From contig CAZWSX010000017.1 of the NCBI GenBank assembly GCA_964636985.1, forward strand, positions 1-64,000: a stretch of 64,000 nucleotides of DNA, in the 5' to 3' direction. Shown here piece by piece: positions 34,609-44,175 of the stretch. Each line of letters opens with the position of its first letter. Within the stretch, counting starts at the first letter, position 1. A program made the translations under genes and the position numbers. Under the pieces are notes generated by a model. The model saw nothing but the letters and a program-made list of their open reading frames with translations, made no database searches and was not told the origin of the DNA. The DNA is from CAZWSX01 sp964636985 (lineage in GTDB: Bacteria; Planctomycetota; Planctomycetia; Pirellulales; Pirellulaceae).

Positions 34609-34660
34609 AAGATAGATTTCTTACTCTTCAAGTTTCGAGACCAGCCAGCACCGATCCATC

Positions 34661-35083
34661 ATGACAAACAAACCGACCAACTTGTTTCAAGTCCGCAAAG
34701 AAATCGACTTTTGCTACGGCCATCGCCTCTTGAACTACGACGGAAAGTGCAAATATCTGCATGGCCACAACGGCCGGGCGGTGATCTCTCTAGCCACCAA
34801 ATCGCTCGACCCGCGCGGCATGGTCGTCGACTTTAGCGACATCAAGAAAGTCGTCACCAGTTGGATCGACGACAACCTCGACCACCGCATGATCCTCCAC
34901 AAGGAAGACCCCGCGGTCGAGATCCTTAAGAAAATGGGCGAGCCCGTGTTCCTGCTCGACGTGAACCCCACGGCCGAGAACATCGCCAAGCTGATTTACG
35001 ACTTCGTCTACGATCACGGCTTCCCCGTCACGGAGGTCTCGCTCTGGGAAACACACAGCGCGTATGCCACCTACGGGCATTAG
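34661..35083 (+). CDS. queD: 6-carboxytetrahydropterin synthase (QueD) family protein
   Basis: 140 residues. Converts dihydroneopterin triphosphate to 6-carboxytetrahydropterin in the queuosine/7-deazapurine pathway, or is a 6-pyruvoyl-tetrahydropterin synthase relative. Zinc ligands: His21 in CYGHRL and the pair in LHGHNG (34 and 36). The catalytic Cys sits just before, in CKYLHGH, as in QueD. NPTAENIAKLIYDF and VSLWETHSAYATY complete the signature. Other queuosine genes are not adjacent. Divergent from crcB. Confidence 0.9.
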   Translation: MTNKPTNLFQVRKEIDFCYGHRLLNYDGKCKYLHGHNGRAVISLATKSLDPRGMVVDFSDIKKVVTSWIDDNLDHRMILHKEDPAVEILKKMGEPVFLLDVNPTAENIAKLIYDFVYDHGFPVTEVSLWETHSAYATYGH

Positions 35084-35198
35084 TGTTGCCGGCCTCGAAG
35101 CTCAGCTGCTCGGAAACTCGGGTGTCCGCTGGAAGCGTCATCGCGTTATGATGCACGCCCTCTCCGTTTTGCCGTTGCCCCCTTTGTTTCCGCACGAC

Positions 35199-36059
35199 AT
35201 GGCACCTTCCCAGAGTGAGTCGCTCCGCAATGACGTCTTCAGCTATTTTCAGGTCGCGACCGGCGTGATCGTCGCCGGATTCGGGCTGGGAAGTTTTCTG
35301 ATCCCCAATCACTTCGTCGACGGCGGAGCAACCGGCGTCGCCATGTTGCTTAGCAACATGACGGGCATGTCGCTCGCCTGGTGGATTGTCGTCGTCAACC
35401 TGCCATTCATTTTTCTGGGATACCGCACGCTGGGCCGCGAGTTCGGCATCAAAAGCGGCGCGGCGATTTTCGCGCTGGCAGCCATTTTGCTGCTCGTGCG
35501 CTTTCCCGTTGCCACCAACGACAAGCTCTTGGGAGCAGTCTTCGGCGGATCATTCATCGGCGCAGGCGTTGGCCTGGCGATGCGCGGGGGAGCCGTCCTC
35601 GACGGCACCGAAGTGCTCGCCCTACTCTTGAGCAAACGAACATTCGCCACCGTGGGGGAAATCATCTTGATGGTGAACGGCGTGATCTTCGGGATCGCGG
35701 GCTTCTCGATGGGTTTGGAGCCAGCCCTCTACTCGATGCTCACCTACTTCGCCGCCACCCGCACAATCGACTATTTGTTGCACGGCCTGGAAGCGTACGT
35801 GGGCGTGCTCGTGGTTTCGAACGAACACAAGAAAATCCGCGAAGCCATTCTGAGCATGCTAGGCCGCGGCGTGACCATCCTCAAAGGCGTCGGCGGTTTC
35901 AGCGAAACCGACCAGCCAGTGCTCTTCTGCGTGGTGACGCGGCTGGAATTGCATCGCCTTCAGGAGATCGCCAAAGAGATCGATTCCCAATCCTTCCTCA
36001 CGGTCTTGCCGGTCCTCGACGTCAACGGCGGCACGGTGAAGCGCCGGCGGTTTCACTAA
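35199..36059 (+). CDS. YitT-family membrane protein (DUF161 plus DUF2179)
   Basis: 286 residues from ATG 35199; an upstream extension in frame lacks family features. Five or six transmembrane helices in residues 15-200 (VATGVIVAGFGLGSFLIPNH, MLLSNMTGMSLAWWIVVVNL), followed by a soluble C-terminal DUF2179 domain (about 205-286) with GRGVTILKGVGGFSETD and FLTVLPVLDVNGG. The family is widespread and its transport role is uncharacterised. It follows queD by 115 bases, with no strong Shine-Dalgarno. Confidence 0.88.
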   Translation: MAPSQSESLRNDVFSYFQVATGVIVAGFGLGSFLIPNHFVDGGATGVAMLLSNMTGMSLAWWIVVVNLPFIFLGYRTLGREFGIKSGAAIFALAAILLLVRFPVATNDKLLGAVFGGSFIGAGVGLAMRGGAVLDGTEVLALLLSKRTFATVGEIILMVNGVIFGIAGFSMGLEPALYSMLTYFAATRTIDYLLHGLEAYVGVLVVSNEHKKIREAILSMLGRGVTILKGVGGFSETDQPVLFCVVTRLELHRLQEIAKEIDSQSFLTVLPVLDVNGGTVKRRRFH

Positions 36060-36065
36060 AAAGTA

Positions 36066-36087
36066 GGACGGACAATCCTGTCCGTCC
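36066..36087 (+). repeat. Dispersed 22-bp palindrome, GGACGGACA type
   Basis: Perfect arms around atcc, 6 bases after the YitT-family stop, with tail aagtggacgtgctttagcaag-like sequence following. Confidence 0.85.
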
Positions 36088-36194
36088 AGAGTGGACGTGC
36101 TTTAGCAAGAACGTACCAGAAGCGAGACATCCCGCTTAGCAAATCAACAAGCGAGTTCAAGATCGCAAATTGTCGAATCGCCTGGAGACGACAA

Positions 36195-36572
36195 GTGACT
36201 GAAAATTGCAACCCCTACGCATCGCCATCAGAACCAAGGCAGGCTTCGGCTGCTCCGGTTGAGCCTAAGCCGTGGTGGACCAAGAACTTCTTCATCTTCG
36301 CGGCGATGATGCTTGCCGCCTATCTGATCCTGCCAGCGTTGTTGCTGGTTTTGGGGGGCACCTCGTTGGGAGAGCTTGGTGGTTTCGGATTCCAGACGCC
36401 AATCGTACTTCTGGTTTTTCCGTGGCCCTTGCTTCTCGTCTACGGAATCGTACTCCTCATCGTTCTAAGCACAACTTCCAGCGTGGCGATTCGCTCCGTT
36501 CTAGGTGCGCTCGCCTTAGTCGTTTACACCGTGGCGGTTTTTTTTTGGATCGCCTTTGCTATCGCAGGCTAG
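36195..36572 (+). CDS. Small membrane protein with N-terminal NPYASP motif
   Basis: 125 residues. GTG start with GGAG 7 bases upstream. MTENCNPYASPSEPRQ is followed by WWTKN and three hydrophobic helices (about 34-55, 66-92, 96-124). It is the chromosomal counterpart of the two NPYxxP proteins in the mobile element (2551-2871, 8391-8621). Function unknown. Confidence 0.75.
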   Translation: MTENCNPYASPSEPRQASAAPVEPKPWWTKNFFIFAAMMLAAYLILPALLLVLGGTSLGELGGFGFQTPIVLLVFPWPLLLVYGIVLLIVLSTTSSVAIRSVLGALALVVYTVAVFFWIAFAIAG

Positions 36573-37338
36573 CGGTGCGGACGAATCTAGAACCCTCCGC
36601 TCCCCCCTTCTCCATCGACTCCCCTACTCCCCATCTGTTTCGTGCCAGAGCGAGCCACCATCGACGGACAAGATGGTCTTGTCTTTCTCTCTCCGGTCCC
36701 TCCGGGTCTCAGCGGTGAATCCCACTGCATCGCAGAATGCGACAGGTCAGCTAAGATGATGAGATTGCGTCCTCAAGAAACGCAAAAGCTCGGCGGCGTT
36801 TCGCGATGTTACCTCTCCCGTCCATCGCAAAAGCCGCCGAGCGCTCGGCGAATCGATCACGCATTGAGCACGTAAGCAAGAGGAAGATTTGGGCTCAGGC
36901 GACGAGCACAAGTTTCCAAGTTGCCAATCTCAACACGCTGCTCACAGTGGAAGGCTTCTCTCTCCAAAAGCCCTCAACCACTCACGTTAGAGATGAATTG
37001 CACTTCGTGTGCCAATCGTTTGCCAGCGAATCAAAAGAATCTTTCGATCACGATCGCAAACCCTTTATCGACAGGCACTTAAATCAATCCGCGGCCTGTC
37101 TTGGCCGGCCTTTGACATCACAATTTCAAATCGTCAATACGGGCATTTATCAAAAACAATTATGCACCGTTTCCCGCGAAGCACGGGGCGATAGCAACAC
37201 CTGCCCAAAGTCGTGGCACGATGCCTCGGCCTCCGCGGCAACTCTTACATCCTGCCATCCCCACCAAGCCAGCAGCCTTGTCGCGCAATCGCGAAGGCCG
37301 TAGAACCGTGGCACGCCAATCAGACAGATGAGGTCGAA
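36573..37338. other. Long gene-free stretch with a strong hairpin
   Basis: 766 bases. A CTCCGG…GTCTCAGCGGTGAATCC module lies at about 36690-36722, and a long hairpin at 36788-36842. From 36850 to 37338 I see no gene and no repeat; short open frames here lack ribosome-binding sites. GAGG at about 37330 serves the gene at 37339. Confidence 0.5.
36788..36842. repeat. Long inverted repeat, possible non-coding RNA stem
   Basis: GCTCGGCGGC (36788-36797) pairs perfectly with GCCGCCGAGC (36833-36842). Inside, TTT pairs with AAA and GCGATG (36803-36808) with CATCGC (36823-36828), leaving a 14-base pyrimidine-rich loop. There is no T-run after it, so it is not a typical terminator. Confidence 0.55.
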
Positions 37339-38511
37339 ATGTCGGGAATCGAAGTAATCCCAGCCGTCACGAAAGCCCAACAGCGTGATTTCGTGGAATT
37401 GCAGTGGCGGCTCTACAAAGACGATCCGTATTGGATTCCTCCCATGCGGACCAATCTGGAGGAGCTTGCCGGATTTCGCCCCCATCCCTTCTTCGAGCAT
37501 TCCCAGGGCCAGTCCTTCAACGCCTATAAGGCGGGCAAGTGCGTGGGGCGGATCTCCGCCTACGCCCACTGGCCTTATGTAAAGCGGATGAAGGATCGCC
37601 GCGGCTACTTCGGCTTTTTCGAATCCGAAGACGATCCCGAAATTGCCAACGCCCTCTACGACACCGCCCACCGCTGGCTGGCTGAAAAAGACCTGATGGC
37701 CATGCGCGGGCCGATCAACCCCTCGCTTAATTACGAACTGGGCTGCTTGATCGACGGCTTCGACACCGCTCCCTGTTTCGGCATCACCCACAACCCGCCG
37801 TACCACCAAAAGTTGTACGAGGGGTACGGGATGACCAAGGCGCAGGACCTGTTCTGCTTTTATGGCCACACCAGCATGCTGGCCTCGACCGACCGCAAGC
37901 TGGAGTTCGTCGTCATCGAGGCCACCCGCCGCTTCGATGTCAAAGTCCGCAAACTCAACACGAAGAAGTTCAACGAAGAAATCCGGTCGTTCCTCGACAT
38001 CTACAACCAGTCGCTCGTTGGCACCTGGGGCTTTACGCCGATGTCCGAGGCCGAGGTCGCCCACACGGCCGACTCGCTCAAGTATCTGATTGTCCCCGAG
38101 ATGACGGCCGTCGCCGAAATCAACGGGCGAATCGTCGGCGTCGTCTTCGGATTGCTCGACTACAACCCACGGATCAAGAAGATCGACGGGCGGCTGTGGC
38201 CGTTCGGCTTCTTCCGACTGCTGTGGAACAAGAAAGCCATCAAGAAGGTCCGGTTGATCAGCACGAACGTCGTCCCCGAGTACCAAAAGTGGGGCTTGGG
38301 ACTCGTGCTGCTCTATTATCTGGTGCCGGCCGTCATCAATTGGGGCATCGAGGAAGTCGAGTTCAGCTGGGTGCTCGAAAGCAACACCCTCAGTTGCGGT
38401 TCGCTTCGTCGCGGCGGGGCCAAGCAAAGCAAGGCCTTCCGCGTCTTCGACCACGGCCAGCCCACGCCCTACGTTGCCGGGCAAAACGACGGCATCGGCG
38501 ATTTTAAGTAG
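37339..38511 (+). CDS. GNAT-like N-acyltransferase-fold protein
   Basis: 390 residues from ATG 37339 (GAGG a few bases upstream). Seen: WRLYKDDPYWIPPM (about 20-33), GKCVGRISAYAHWPYV and then GYFGFFESEDDPEIANALYD (acetyl-CoA-binding-like core of a GNAT), the GPINPSLNYELGCLIDGFD segment, a second GNAT-like part with MTAVAEINGRIVGVVFGL (about 256-273) and a closing EYQKWGLGLVLLYYLV. Large planctomycete proteins of this type are annotated as N-acetyltransferases; substrate unknown. Followed after 15 bases by a small gene, probably cotranscribed. Confidence 0.65.
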   Translation: MSGIEVIPAVTKAQQRDFVELQWRLYKDDPYWIPPMRTNLEELAGFRPHPFFEHSQGQSFNAYKAGKCVGRISAYAHWPYVKRMKDRRGYFGFFESEDDPEIANALYDTAHRWLAEKDLMAMRGPINPSLNYELGCLIDGFDTAPCFGITHNPPYHQKLYEGYGMTKAQDLFCFYGHTSMLASTDRKLEFVVIEATRRFDVKVRKLNTKKFNEEIRSFLDIYNQSLVGTWGFTPMSEAEVAHTADSLKYLIVPEMTAVAEINGRIVGVVFGLLDYNPRIKKIDGRLWPFGFFRLLWNKKAIKKVRLISTNVVPEYQKWGLGLVLLYYLVPAVINWGIEEVEFSWVLESNTLSCGSLRRGGAKQSKAFRVFDHGQPTPYVAGQNDGIGDFK

Positions 38512-38526
38512 ACGGAGCGCAGGATC

Positions 38527-38877
38527 ATGTCGCACCTTATTGCCTGGTGGAAACCCTCGCCTGGTCTCCTGACTCCGTCCGAGATGATCCATCGAACGTT
38601 GATGGGAGAGCAGGACGTCGACGGTCTGATCGATCTGCCAATCCGCCAGATGATCGACGCCACCAAAGAGCACTTCGCCAACTGCCGGGAAATGGCCGGA
38701 CTATTGAGCTGGAAAGGGGACGCGCAGGCCATCGACTGGACCTGGTCGTACCAAACGATGCGGGCAGCAGCCGAACACTTTCGCGACGAAGACCGCGAAA
38801 CAATCATCGACATCGCCCACCGCCACGGCTGCACCGTCTACGACGCCAATTTGAATCTGACGATTCCACCTGGGTGA
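38527..38877 (+). CDS. Uncharacterised 116-residue protein
   Basis: Soluble, largely helical: MIHRTLMGEQDVDGLIDLPI, then AAEHFRDEDRETIIDIAHRH. No family recognised. ATG 38527 follows GGAGCGCAGG by a few bases, and the gene lies 15 bases after the GNAT-like gene. Ends just before a twin hairpin. Confidence 0.6.
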   Translation: MSHLIAWWKPSPGLLTPSEMIHRTLMGEQDVDGLIDLPIRQMIDATKEHFANCREMAGLLSWKGDAQAIDWTWSYQTMRAAAEHFRDEDRETIIDIAHRHGCTVYDANLNLTIPPG

Positions 38878-38891
38878 GAATAAAAGTTGCA

Positions 38892-38969
38892 GGGTGGCAC
38901 TGGCGTCCAAAAGACGCCAGTGAAAGAAAGCTCACCAACACTGGCGTCTGAGGGACGCCAGTGCCACCC
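38892..38969. terminator. Twin hairpins inside a larger inverted repeat, probable bidirectional terminator
   Basis: Two hairpins with identical arms CACTGGCGTC/GACGCCAGTG (38898-38922, loop caaaa; 38939-38963, loop tgagg) are enclosed by GGGTGG (38892-38897) and CCACCC (38964-38969). They lie between convergent genes ending at 38877 and 38972. Confidence 0.65.
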
Positions 38970-38971
38970 AT

Positions 38972-41900
38972 CTAGTTTCCACCCTCCTCAACTGGCGCAT
39001 CATCCGTCCACTCGGTTCCTTCCAACTCGTGGATGATCTGCTTGGTGCGGCTCTCGATGAGTTCGTCTCGCGCCGCCTTTCGCTTCGCCTGTTGTTCTTC
39101 GAGCTTCTTTAAACGATCCTTCGCCGCATCGAGTTGCTTCTCGCGCGCGGCCTGCTGGGCATCAAAAATCCTTGCCAGTTCCTTCGCAATCTTCTCCTTT
39201 ACCTCTGCGGCCGCTTTCTCGTTCTTCTCGTCGAGGTACTTTCGATACCGCACGCGAAGCTCGTGGATCTCCGGGAACTGAGCCGCCGGTGCCGCACCTG
39301 GCAATCCCGGCATGCCCGACATTCCCGGCGGCCCTACCATCGGCATTCCAGGCCCCATCGGCGAACCGCCCATGCTGCCGGTTGGTGACGCCATCATGCC
39401 CTGCACCATTCCTTGCATCATTCCCGTGGGCGTATAGACCGGACCGCTGGGACCTAGCTGCGGACGCACGATTTTGGCCGTGTAGTCTTGAAGCTCGCTC
39501 GCGACTTGCGCGAACTGGCCGGCCGTCCGCAGTTTGTTGCTACGCAGCGATTCTCGCACCGATTCGCAGCGATTGATCGCCGTTTCAATTCTGCTCTTGA
39601 ACTTCGCAAGTCCTTCAATCTGCTCAAGTGCGGCTTCGGGAGCATTTAGCTTCTCGTCGGTTTCCTTCAATCGCGCTTCGAGTTGGCTCTTCACACTGTC
39701 ACAGGCAGCGATCAACCGCTGTGCCACAGGGCTGAGGTCCGATCCAATTACGATCCGCACGCCGTCGCCCGCAGCTGTCTCAATCTTGCGGACCACGTCG
39801 GCGTAGGGTGTATCGCTCGCGACCGAGACGCTTACCTTGATGCCTAAAACATCTTCCCCCTTGCGAATCGCATGCTGCATTTCCACCACGTTCCCAACCA
39901 CCATCGATTGGTTCGGACTGGCCTGGTTCTGAATCGAATTCTCGTAGCCCGCTACTGCTTGCCGAATCCCGTGGACGGCGAATTGCAGGTCGTTCGATTG
40001 ATTGGCAATCCGATCGAGTTCGTCGGAAGCGATTCCGGGGTCCGCCAGCTGAACGCCAACCTCTTTGAGCTTATTGTCGATTTGCTCGATCAGCGATTTC
40101 GCCCTTTGGTAAAGCTTGGCGTGGGCCTCTTTGGGGTCGGCAGCGGTCGATGATTCGCTTCCTGCCGCCCCTCCTGGCGTCTTGGGTGCTGTCATCGCTT
40201 CCCGCATCGCCTTGGCAGCGGCGATACTGCGCTCGGTTCCGGAAAGCGTTTCGTCTTCTTGGAGAGAATCGAATTCCTCAATCGCCTGTACGAGCTTTTG
40301 GATCGTCCCTCGCAAGACCTTGGCCTCTTCCTGGCGAGCCTTGCGTTGCTCGGCCGGACGATTCGGGTCCTTACCCGCTTTCTCGGCCGCGCTCAGCAAA
40401 GACCTTCGAGCATTCAAGTAAGTCTTCGCATTCTCGTAAGTCTGGAGAACAGCCGAAGCAGTTGTGCCCGCTTTCACAAAGAGGGCCTCGCGTTCGATCG
40501 ATTTAACGTTGCGCTCGGCCTGGCCGACCGCCCGCGATAATTGCGGCAGCCACGAGACGGCTTCGCTCATGGTCTGCATCGAGAGATTGGCAATAGTGAG
40601 CTGACGGAACGCGTTGTTCAGCCCCTCCTTTTCATTCCGATACGTCCTGGCAAGCTGCGCCATCGATTCGATCTGCTCGTCGGAAAGCTTCTCGTTCAAC
40701 AGTTCCGCGTCGACGCCGGCAATCTTCTCGTCAAGTGTCTTGGCCAGTTCCCTGGCTCGGGTCACCAATTTCCCAATGCGGTCCATCGCCGCAGCGGGGA
40801 AGCGTTCTTGCAGATACGTCTTGATCTCCTCGTCCGTCATCGACGCGCTTAACAAATTGACCACGGTAGGAGGGTTGGGCCAGTTGAAGCCCCGACCTCC
40901 CGCTGGCCTGGGCCCTCTACCTGAACTCCCGCCAGGGAACCGCGGATCAGGGCCAGGAGCAGCTCGCAGGCCAAGCTTGATTTCGGCGGACTCGACAGCC
41001 CGATTCAACGATGGGATCAGAGCCAATCGATTTGCAATGCTCAGATTTCTCGAACCACTGTACCTGTCTTGATTGAAAAACTTGAAGTACGCCTGATCGA
41101 GGTCGCCGATCTCGCTCCGAAAGACATTGACATTTTCCGCCAGGCTGTTGATTTGTTGCTCATTCAGCCCCGGTTCCGTCGCTTTGGCATCCTCCTCCTT
41201 GATCTTCACTTCCAACAGTTTGCGAAGCTCCTTCCCGCGCGCTGCCAGTTTGATCACTCGCACGGCGGCTTCTTCTGGAAAAGCTTTTTTGGCGAAGTTC
41301 TCGGCCGCCTCCGGCGTCAAATTCTCAACGAACTTGTTGTCGTAATTCGGAATGACGAGAGCCTGCTGTTCAGCATCACCCGTTTTTGGAGATTCGCTCT
41401 TCTCTCCTCCTTTGTCTTGGTTGACACCAGCGGCCGGCTGCGAACCAGCCGCAGCCACATCCGCACCAGCCGACGCTGCCCGAAGCCCCAACTTTACTTC
41501 AGCGGCCTCAACCGACTCACTCAGAGTGGTAACTCGTGCCAACCGCTTGGCAAGGCTCTGCATATCTTCGTTGCGCAGGCCAGGGTTGTAGAAGAACTGA
41601 AAGAACGCCTGGTTGAGTTCCCGAGCCCCCTCTCTTAGCATCGTCACTTCACTGGCCAGGCTGCGGATCTTTTCATCGTCGAGCCCCGGCATTGCGGCTT
41701 CGGTATCGAGTTCCTTGATCTTCTCGTTGAACCGTGTTTGAAGTTCCTTTCCACGCGTGACGAGCGTCTCGACTCGCTTGAAGAACTTGTCCGGAAACCA
41801 TTCGATGGCGAAAGCCTTAGCCTCCGCCTCCGGCAGGTGCTCCAAGGTGGCCACACCCTGCGTTTGAGCCAACTCGGCGTTCAGGGTGAGTCTACCCATG

Positions 41901-42559
41901 CGCGGCCGAGGACCAGGCGGAGGCACGTCAAAACCCGGCCCGACGCGTCGGCCCTCGAGACGATCTTGTGCGTCCTCGACAATCTGGCTGACAACCGCGA
42001 CCATTTGAAGCCGCTGCAGTGTGGTCAACTGAGCATCTTGTTTCATTCCTCGGAAAAAGTTATGAAAACGATCGTCCAGTGTACGGATCTCTCGCGCATA
42101 GTCTGGGATCGTATTGGCGATATATCGCACGCGGGAGTCGGTGATCCCGGGCTTTTCCGACTCGTCCTGGAGTTCCTTGATCTTTTCGGTGAATTGTTTG
42201 CGAAGCTCCTTGGCACGCGCCACTAACTTGATGACACGCTCCGCAACGCCCTCAGCGAGAACTCCTTTGGCCATCGCTTCCGCATCTTTGTCGAGGAACT
42301 TTTCCACAAATCCATCTTTGGGAGCTGGTAAATCGGCGACTGGCTGCTTCGAACTCTCAGTCACCTTCTCGTCGGCACCTTTGGCCGGCTCTTCCTTCTT
42401 CTCTGCCTCTTTTGTCTCAGGTTCCTTCGCCTCAAGCCCCTTCTTCTCCCCCTCGCCAGCAGCTTGAGCCGCGTCATCCTGGGCCAACCCCTGCAACGTC
42501 CCTAGCGCAGCGATGCTAAGAGCCGAAGCAACCGCAATCGGAAAGAGAATCTTTTTCAT
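38972..42559 (-). CDS. Large exported repeat/coiled-coil protein
   Basis: 1195 residues with signal peptide (MKKILFPIAVASALSIAALG, cut near 28). After an acidic linker (30-85) come four recognisable copies of a module of about 150-190 residues, with weaker ones after. Each has an FP or similar start, a K-L-V-x-R-x-K-E-L helix (VIKLVARAKELRKQFTEKIK, VETLVTRGKELQTRFNEKIK, VIKLAARGKELRKLLEVKIK, IGKLVTRARELAKTLDEKIA), an FF or aromatic turn and an ExAExKLGLRA-like end. The C-terminal 100 residues are a charged coiled coil after a Gly/Met/Pro-rich stretch. ATG 42559 was chosen because it begins the signal peptide. It lies 65 bases downstream of the kinase gene on the same strand and may be its target or a structural envelope protein. 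No family recognised. Confidence 0.65.
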   Translation of the reverse strand: MKKILFPIAVASALSIAALGTLQGLAQDDAAQAAGEGEKKGLEAKEPETKEAEKKEEPAKGADEKVTESSKQPVADLPAPKDGFVEKFLDKDAEAMAKGVLAEGVAERVIKLVARAKELRKQFTEKIKELQDESEKPGITDSRVRYIANTIPDYAREIRTLDDRFHNFFRGMKQDAQLTTLQRLQMVAVVSQIVEDAQDRLEGRRVGPGFDVPPPGPRPRMGRLTLNAELAQTQGVATLEHLPEAEAKAFAIEWFPDKFFKRVETLVTRGKELQTRFNEKIKELDTEAAMPGLDDEKIRSLASEVTMLREGARELNQAFFQFFYNPGLRNEDMQSLAKRLARVTTLSESVEAAEVKLGLRAASAGADVAAAGSQPAAGVNQDKGGEKSESPKTGDAEQQALVIPNYDNKFVENLTPEAAENFAKKAFPEEAAVRVIKLAARGKELRKLLEVKIKEEDAKATEPGLNEQQINSLAENVNVFRSEIGDLDQAYFKFFNQDRYSGSRNLSIANRLALIPSLNRAVESAEIKLGLRAAPGPDPRFPGGSSGRGPRPAGGRGFNWPNPPTVVNLLSASMTDEEIKTYLQERFPAAAMDRIGKLVTRARELAKTLDEKIAGVDAELLNEKLSDEQIESMAQLARTYRNEKEGLNNAFRQLTIANLSMQTMSEAVSWLPQLSRAVGQAERNVKSIEREALFVKAGTTASAVLQTYENAKTYLNARRSLLSAAEKAGKDPNRPAEQRKARQEEAKVLRGTIQKLVQAIEEFDSLQEDETLSGTERSIAAAKAMREAMTAPKTPGGAAGSESSTAADPKEAHAKLYQRAKSLIEQIDNKLKEVGVQLADPGIASDELDRIANQSNDLQFAVHGIRQAVAGYENSIQNQASPNQSMVVGNVVEMQHAIRKGEDVLGIKVSVSVASDTPYADVVRKIETAAGDGVRIVIGSDLSPVAQRLIAACDSVKSQLEARLKETDEKLNAPEAALEQIEGLAKFKSRIETAINRCESVRESLRSNKLRTAGQFAQVASELQDYTAKIVRPQLGPSGPVYTPTGMMQGMVQGMMASPTGSMGGSPMGPGMPMVGPPGMSGMPGLPGAAPAAQFPEIHELRVRYRKYLDEKNEKAAAEVKEKIAKELARIFDAQQAAREKQLDAAKDRLKKLEEQQAKRKAARDELIESRTKQIIHELEGTEWTDDAPVEEGGN

Positions 42560-42624
42560 GGCGAGAGGTTCCTGTTTGCAAAAGCGGTATCCGTTTATGA
42601 GCCGCCACATTCGGTGATTTGGAT

Positions 42625-44175
42625 CTACTGTTCAAACTCGTCCAGCAGTGTGTTGAGCGCGCCAATGTCGTCATCCCAGCGCTGCTGCTCGTCACTCATC
42701 TCGAAAAGCACTTCGCCTGGAAGCGACATCGAAGTCAAGTCGGGTTCTGTGTCGTAGGGTTCAGCGTCGGGCGACAACGAGGGGCTGCCTGCCGCGGCAC
42801 CAGCTGGTGCCCAACCAGTCGGCGCTCCCATCGACGAATAAGGCGGCCCCGACCAGGGAGTCGCCGTCGGAGGCGGAGGTGCCCACGGGAGTGAAGAGGT
42901 CGCCACGGTAAACGCCGGCACGTCGGGCTCGCCGAAAACCAACTTTCGTACATGGTTTCGGATCTCCTCGTCGACCAAAACAATCGGCGAAAGGAGCAAC
43001 ACCGCGAACATACTGAGCACCACCAGGCCAAGTACTTTCCGCAGGCGACTGCGCTGCCAACGCGTCGTCATCGGCAATCCTTCAGCGCTCTGCCATCGCA
43101 CCAGGAGCTTTTGACAAGCCGCAGCGACCTCATCCGCCGATCCCGGGCGATGCTTCGAATTCTTTTCCAGCATCACATCGATCAAGCCCGCCACATCGGG
43201 CGGAATCGACGCATTGATCTGCCGCACGGGCCGCGGCTTGTCGTGGCAAATCCGGTGCAGAACCCCCATCGTCGTTTCCGCGCGAAACGGGCTATGCCCC
43301 GTCGCCGCCGCATAGAGCACGCAGCCCAAGCTGAACAAATCGCTGCGCCCATCAACACCTTCGCCACGCGCTTGCTCGGGCGCCATGTACTGCGGCGTCC
43401 CCGCCAAAATACCGCTGCACGTCAGGCTGGCGTCGTCGACCGTGCGAGCCAAACCAAAATCGGTCAGGAGCAGTCGCTCGACGCCGTGTTCCATCAAAAT
43501 ATTGGCCGGCTTCACATCGCGGTGAACAATCCCCTGCGCATGCGCCGCCGCCAGCCCTTGCGCCGTTTGCAGTCCCACTCGCAAAATCGCCAGCGTATCG
43601 AGCGGCCCATGCTTGGCAATCCGCTCCGCCAGCGACTCGCCGGGAACATAGCGCATCACCAGGTAAGGAACACCCTGAAACTCATCCACCGCATAGATCG
43701 GCACAATATGCTCGTGCACTACCGCCGCCACAGCCACCGACTCCCGCGCAAATCGCGTTCGCGCCGGACCACTTGCCGCTAAATGTGGCGAGAGAACCTT
43801 GATCGCCACATTGCGATGCAGCGTGCTGTCGAAGGCCTTCAAAACGACGCCCGTTCCACCGCGGCCGATCACGCCCAGGATTTCGTAGTGGCCAATCCTG
43901 CCCAGCGAATGCGGGTCGTCCGATGGAGCCAGAAACGACAGCGATAGCTTTTCGTTGTCGGCATCCTTGGGTGGCGGCTGGCCGTCGATATCGCACGACA
44001 AGGCCTCGATCGCGTCTTGCCACAGCGAATCGTCCGCAGCCAGCGTCTCAATCTCGCGTTGGCAATGGGCGCAGCGATTGAGGTGCTCGGTCACAGCGGC
44101 TTCGGCGGTCGGCTTCAGTTCGCCGGCGATCAGCAACCGCAATTGCCTTGTATCGCAAAGAGTGGGCGTGTTCAT
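42625..44175 (-). CDS. Ser/Thr protein kinase with N-terminal zinc-finger
   Basis: 516 residues. Residues 1-45 carry HLNRCAHC (31-38), the anti-sigma-type zinc-binding motif HxxxCxxC. Kinase domain about 97-355: glycine loop IGRGGTGVV (103-111), Lys126 in AIKVL, catalytic HRDVKPANIL and DFGLA, activation-loop GTPQYMAPEQ. A single transmembrane helix is near 388-406 (LGLVVLSMFAVLLLSPIVLV), then a Pro/Trp-rich outside region. The ATG overlaps the sigma-factor stop (ATGA), so both are made together. An N-terminal anti-sigma-like finger suggests it restrains the sigma factor and releases it on a signal. Such ECF-kinase pairs are abundant in planctomycetes. Confidence 0.92.
   Translation of the reverse strand: MNTPTLCDTRQLRLLIAGELKPTAEAAVTEHLNRCAHCQREIETLAADDSLWQDAIEALSCDIDGQPPPKDADNEKLSLSFLAPSDDPHSLGRIGHYEILGVIGRGGTGVVLKAFDSTLHRNVAIKVLSPHLAASGPARTRFARESVAVAAVVHEHIVPIYAVDEFQGVPYLVMRYVPGESLAERIAKHGPLDTLAILRVGLQTAQGLAAAHAQGIVHRDVKPANILMEHGVERLLLTDFGLARTVDDASLTCSGILAGTPQYMAPEQARGEGVDGRSDLFSLGCVLYAAATGHSPFRAETTMGVLHRICHDKPRPVRQINASIPPDVAGLIDVMLEKNSKHRPGSADEVAAACQKLLVRWQSAEGLPMTTRWQRSRLRKVLGLVVLSMFAVLLLSPIVLVDEEIRNHVRKLVFGEPDVPAFTVATSSLPWAPPPPTATPWSGPPYSSMGAPTGWAPAGAAAGSPSLSPDAEPYDTEPDLTSMSLPGEVLFEMSDEQQRWDDDIGALNTLLDEFEQ

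Noticed and set aside
34609..34660. Fluoride riboswitch ahead of crcB
   Set aside because: The 52-base gap lacks the conserved crcB-motif sequence and is too short together with the divergent gene's control region.
36806..37303. 165-codon open frame in the 766-base gap
   Set aside because: No ribosome-binding site, no domain, overlaps the long hairpin; composition unlike coding sequence here.
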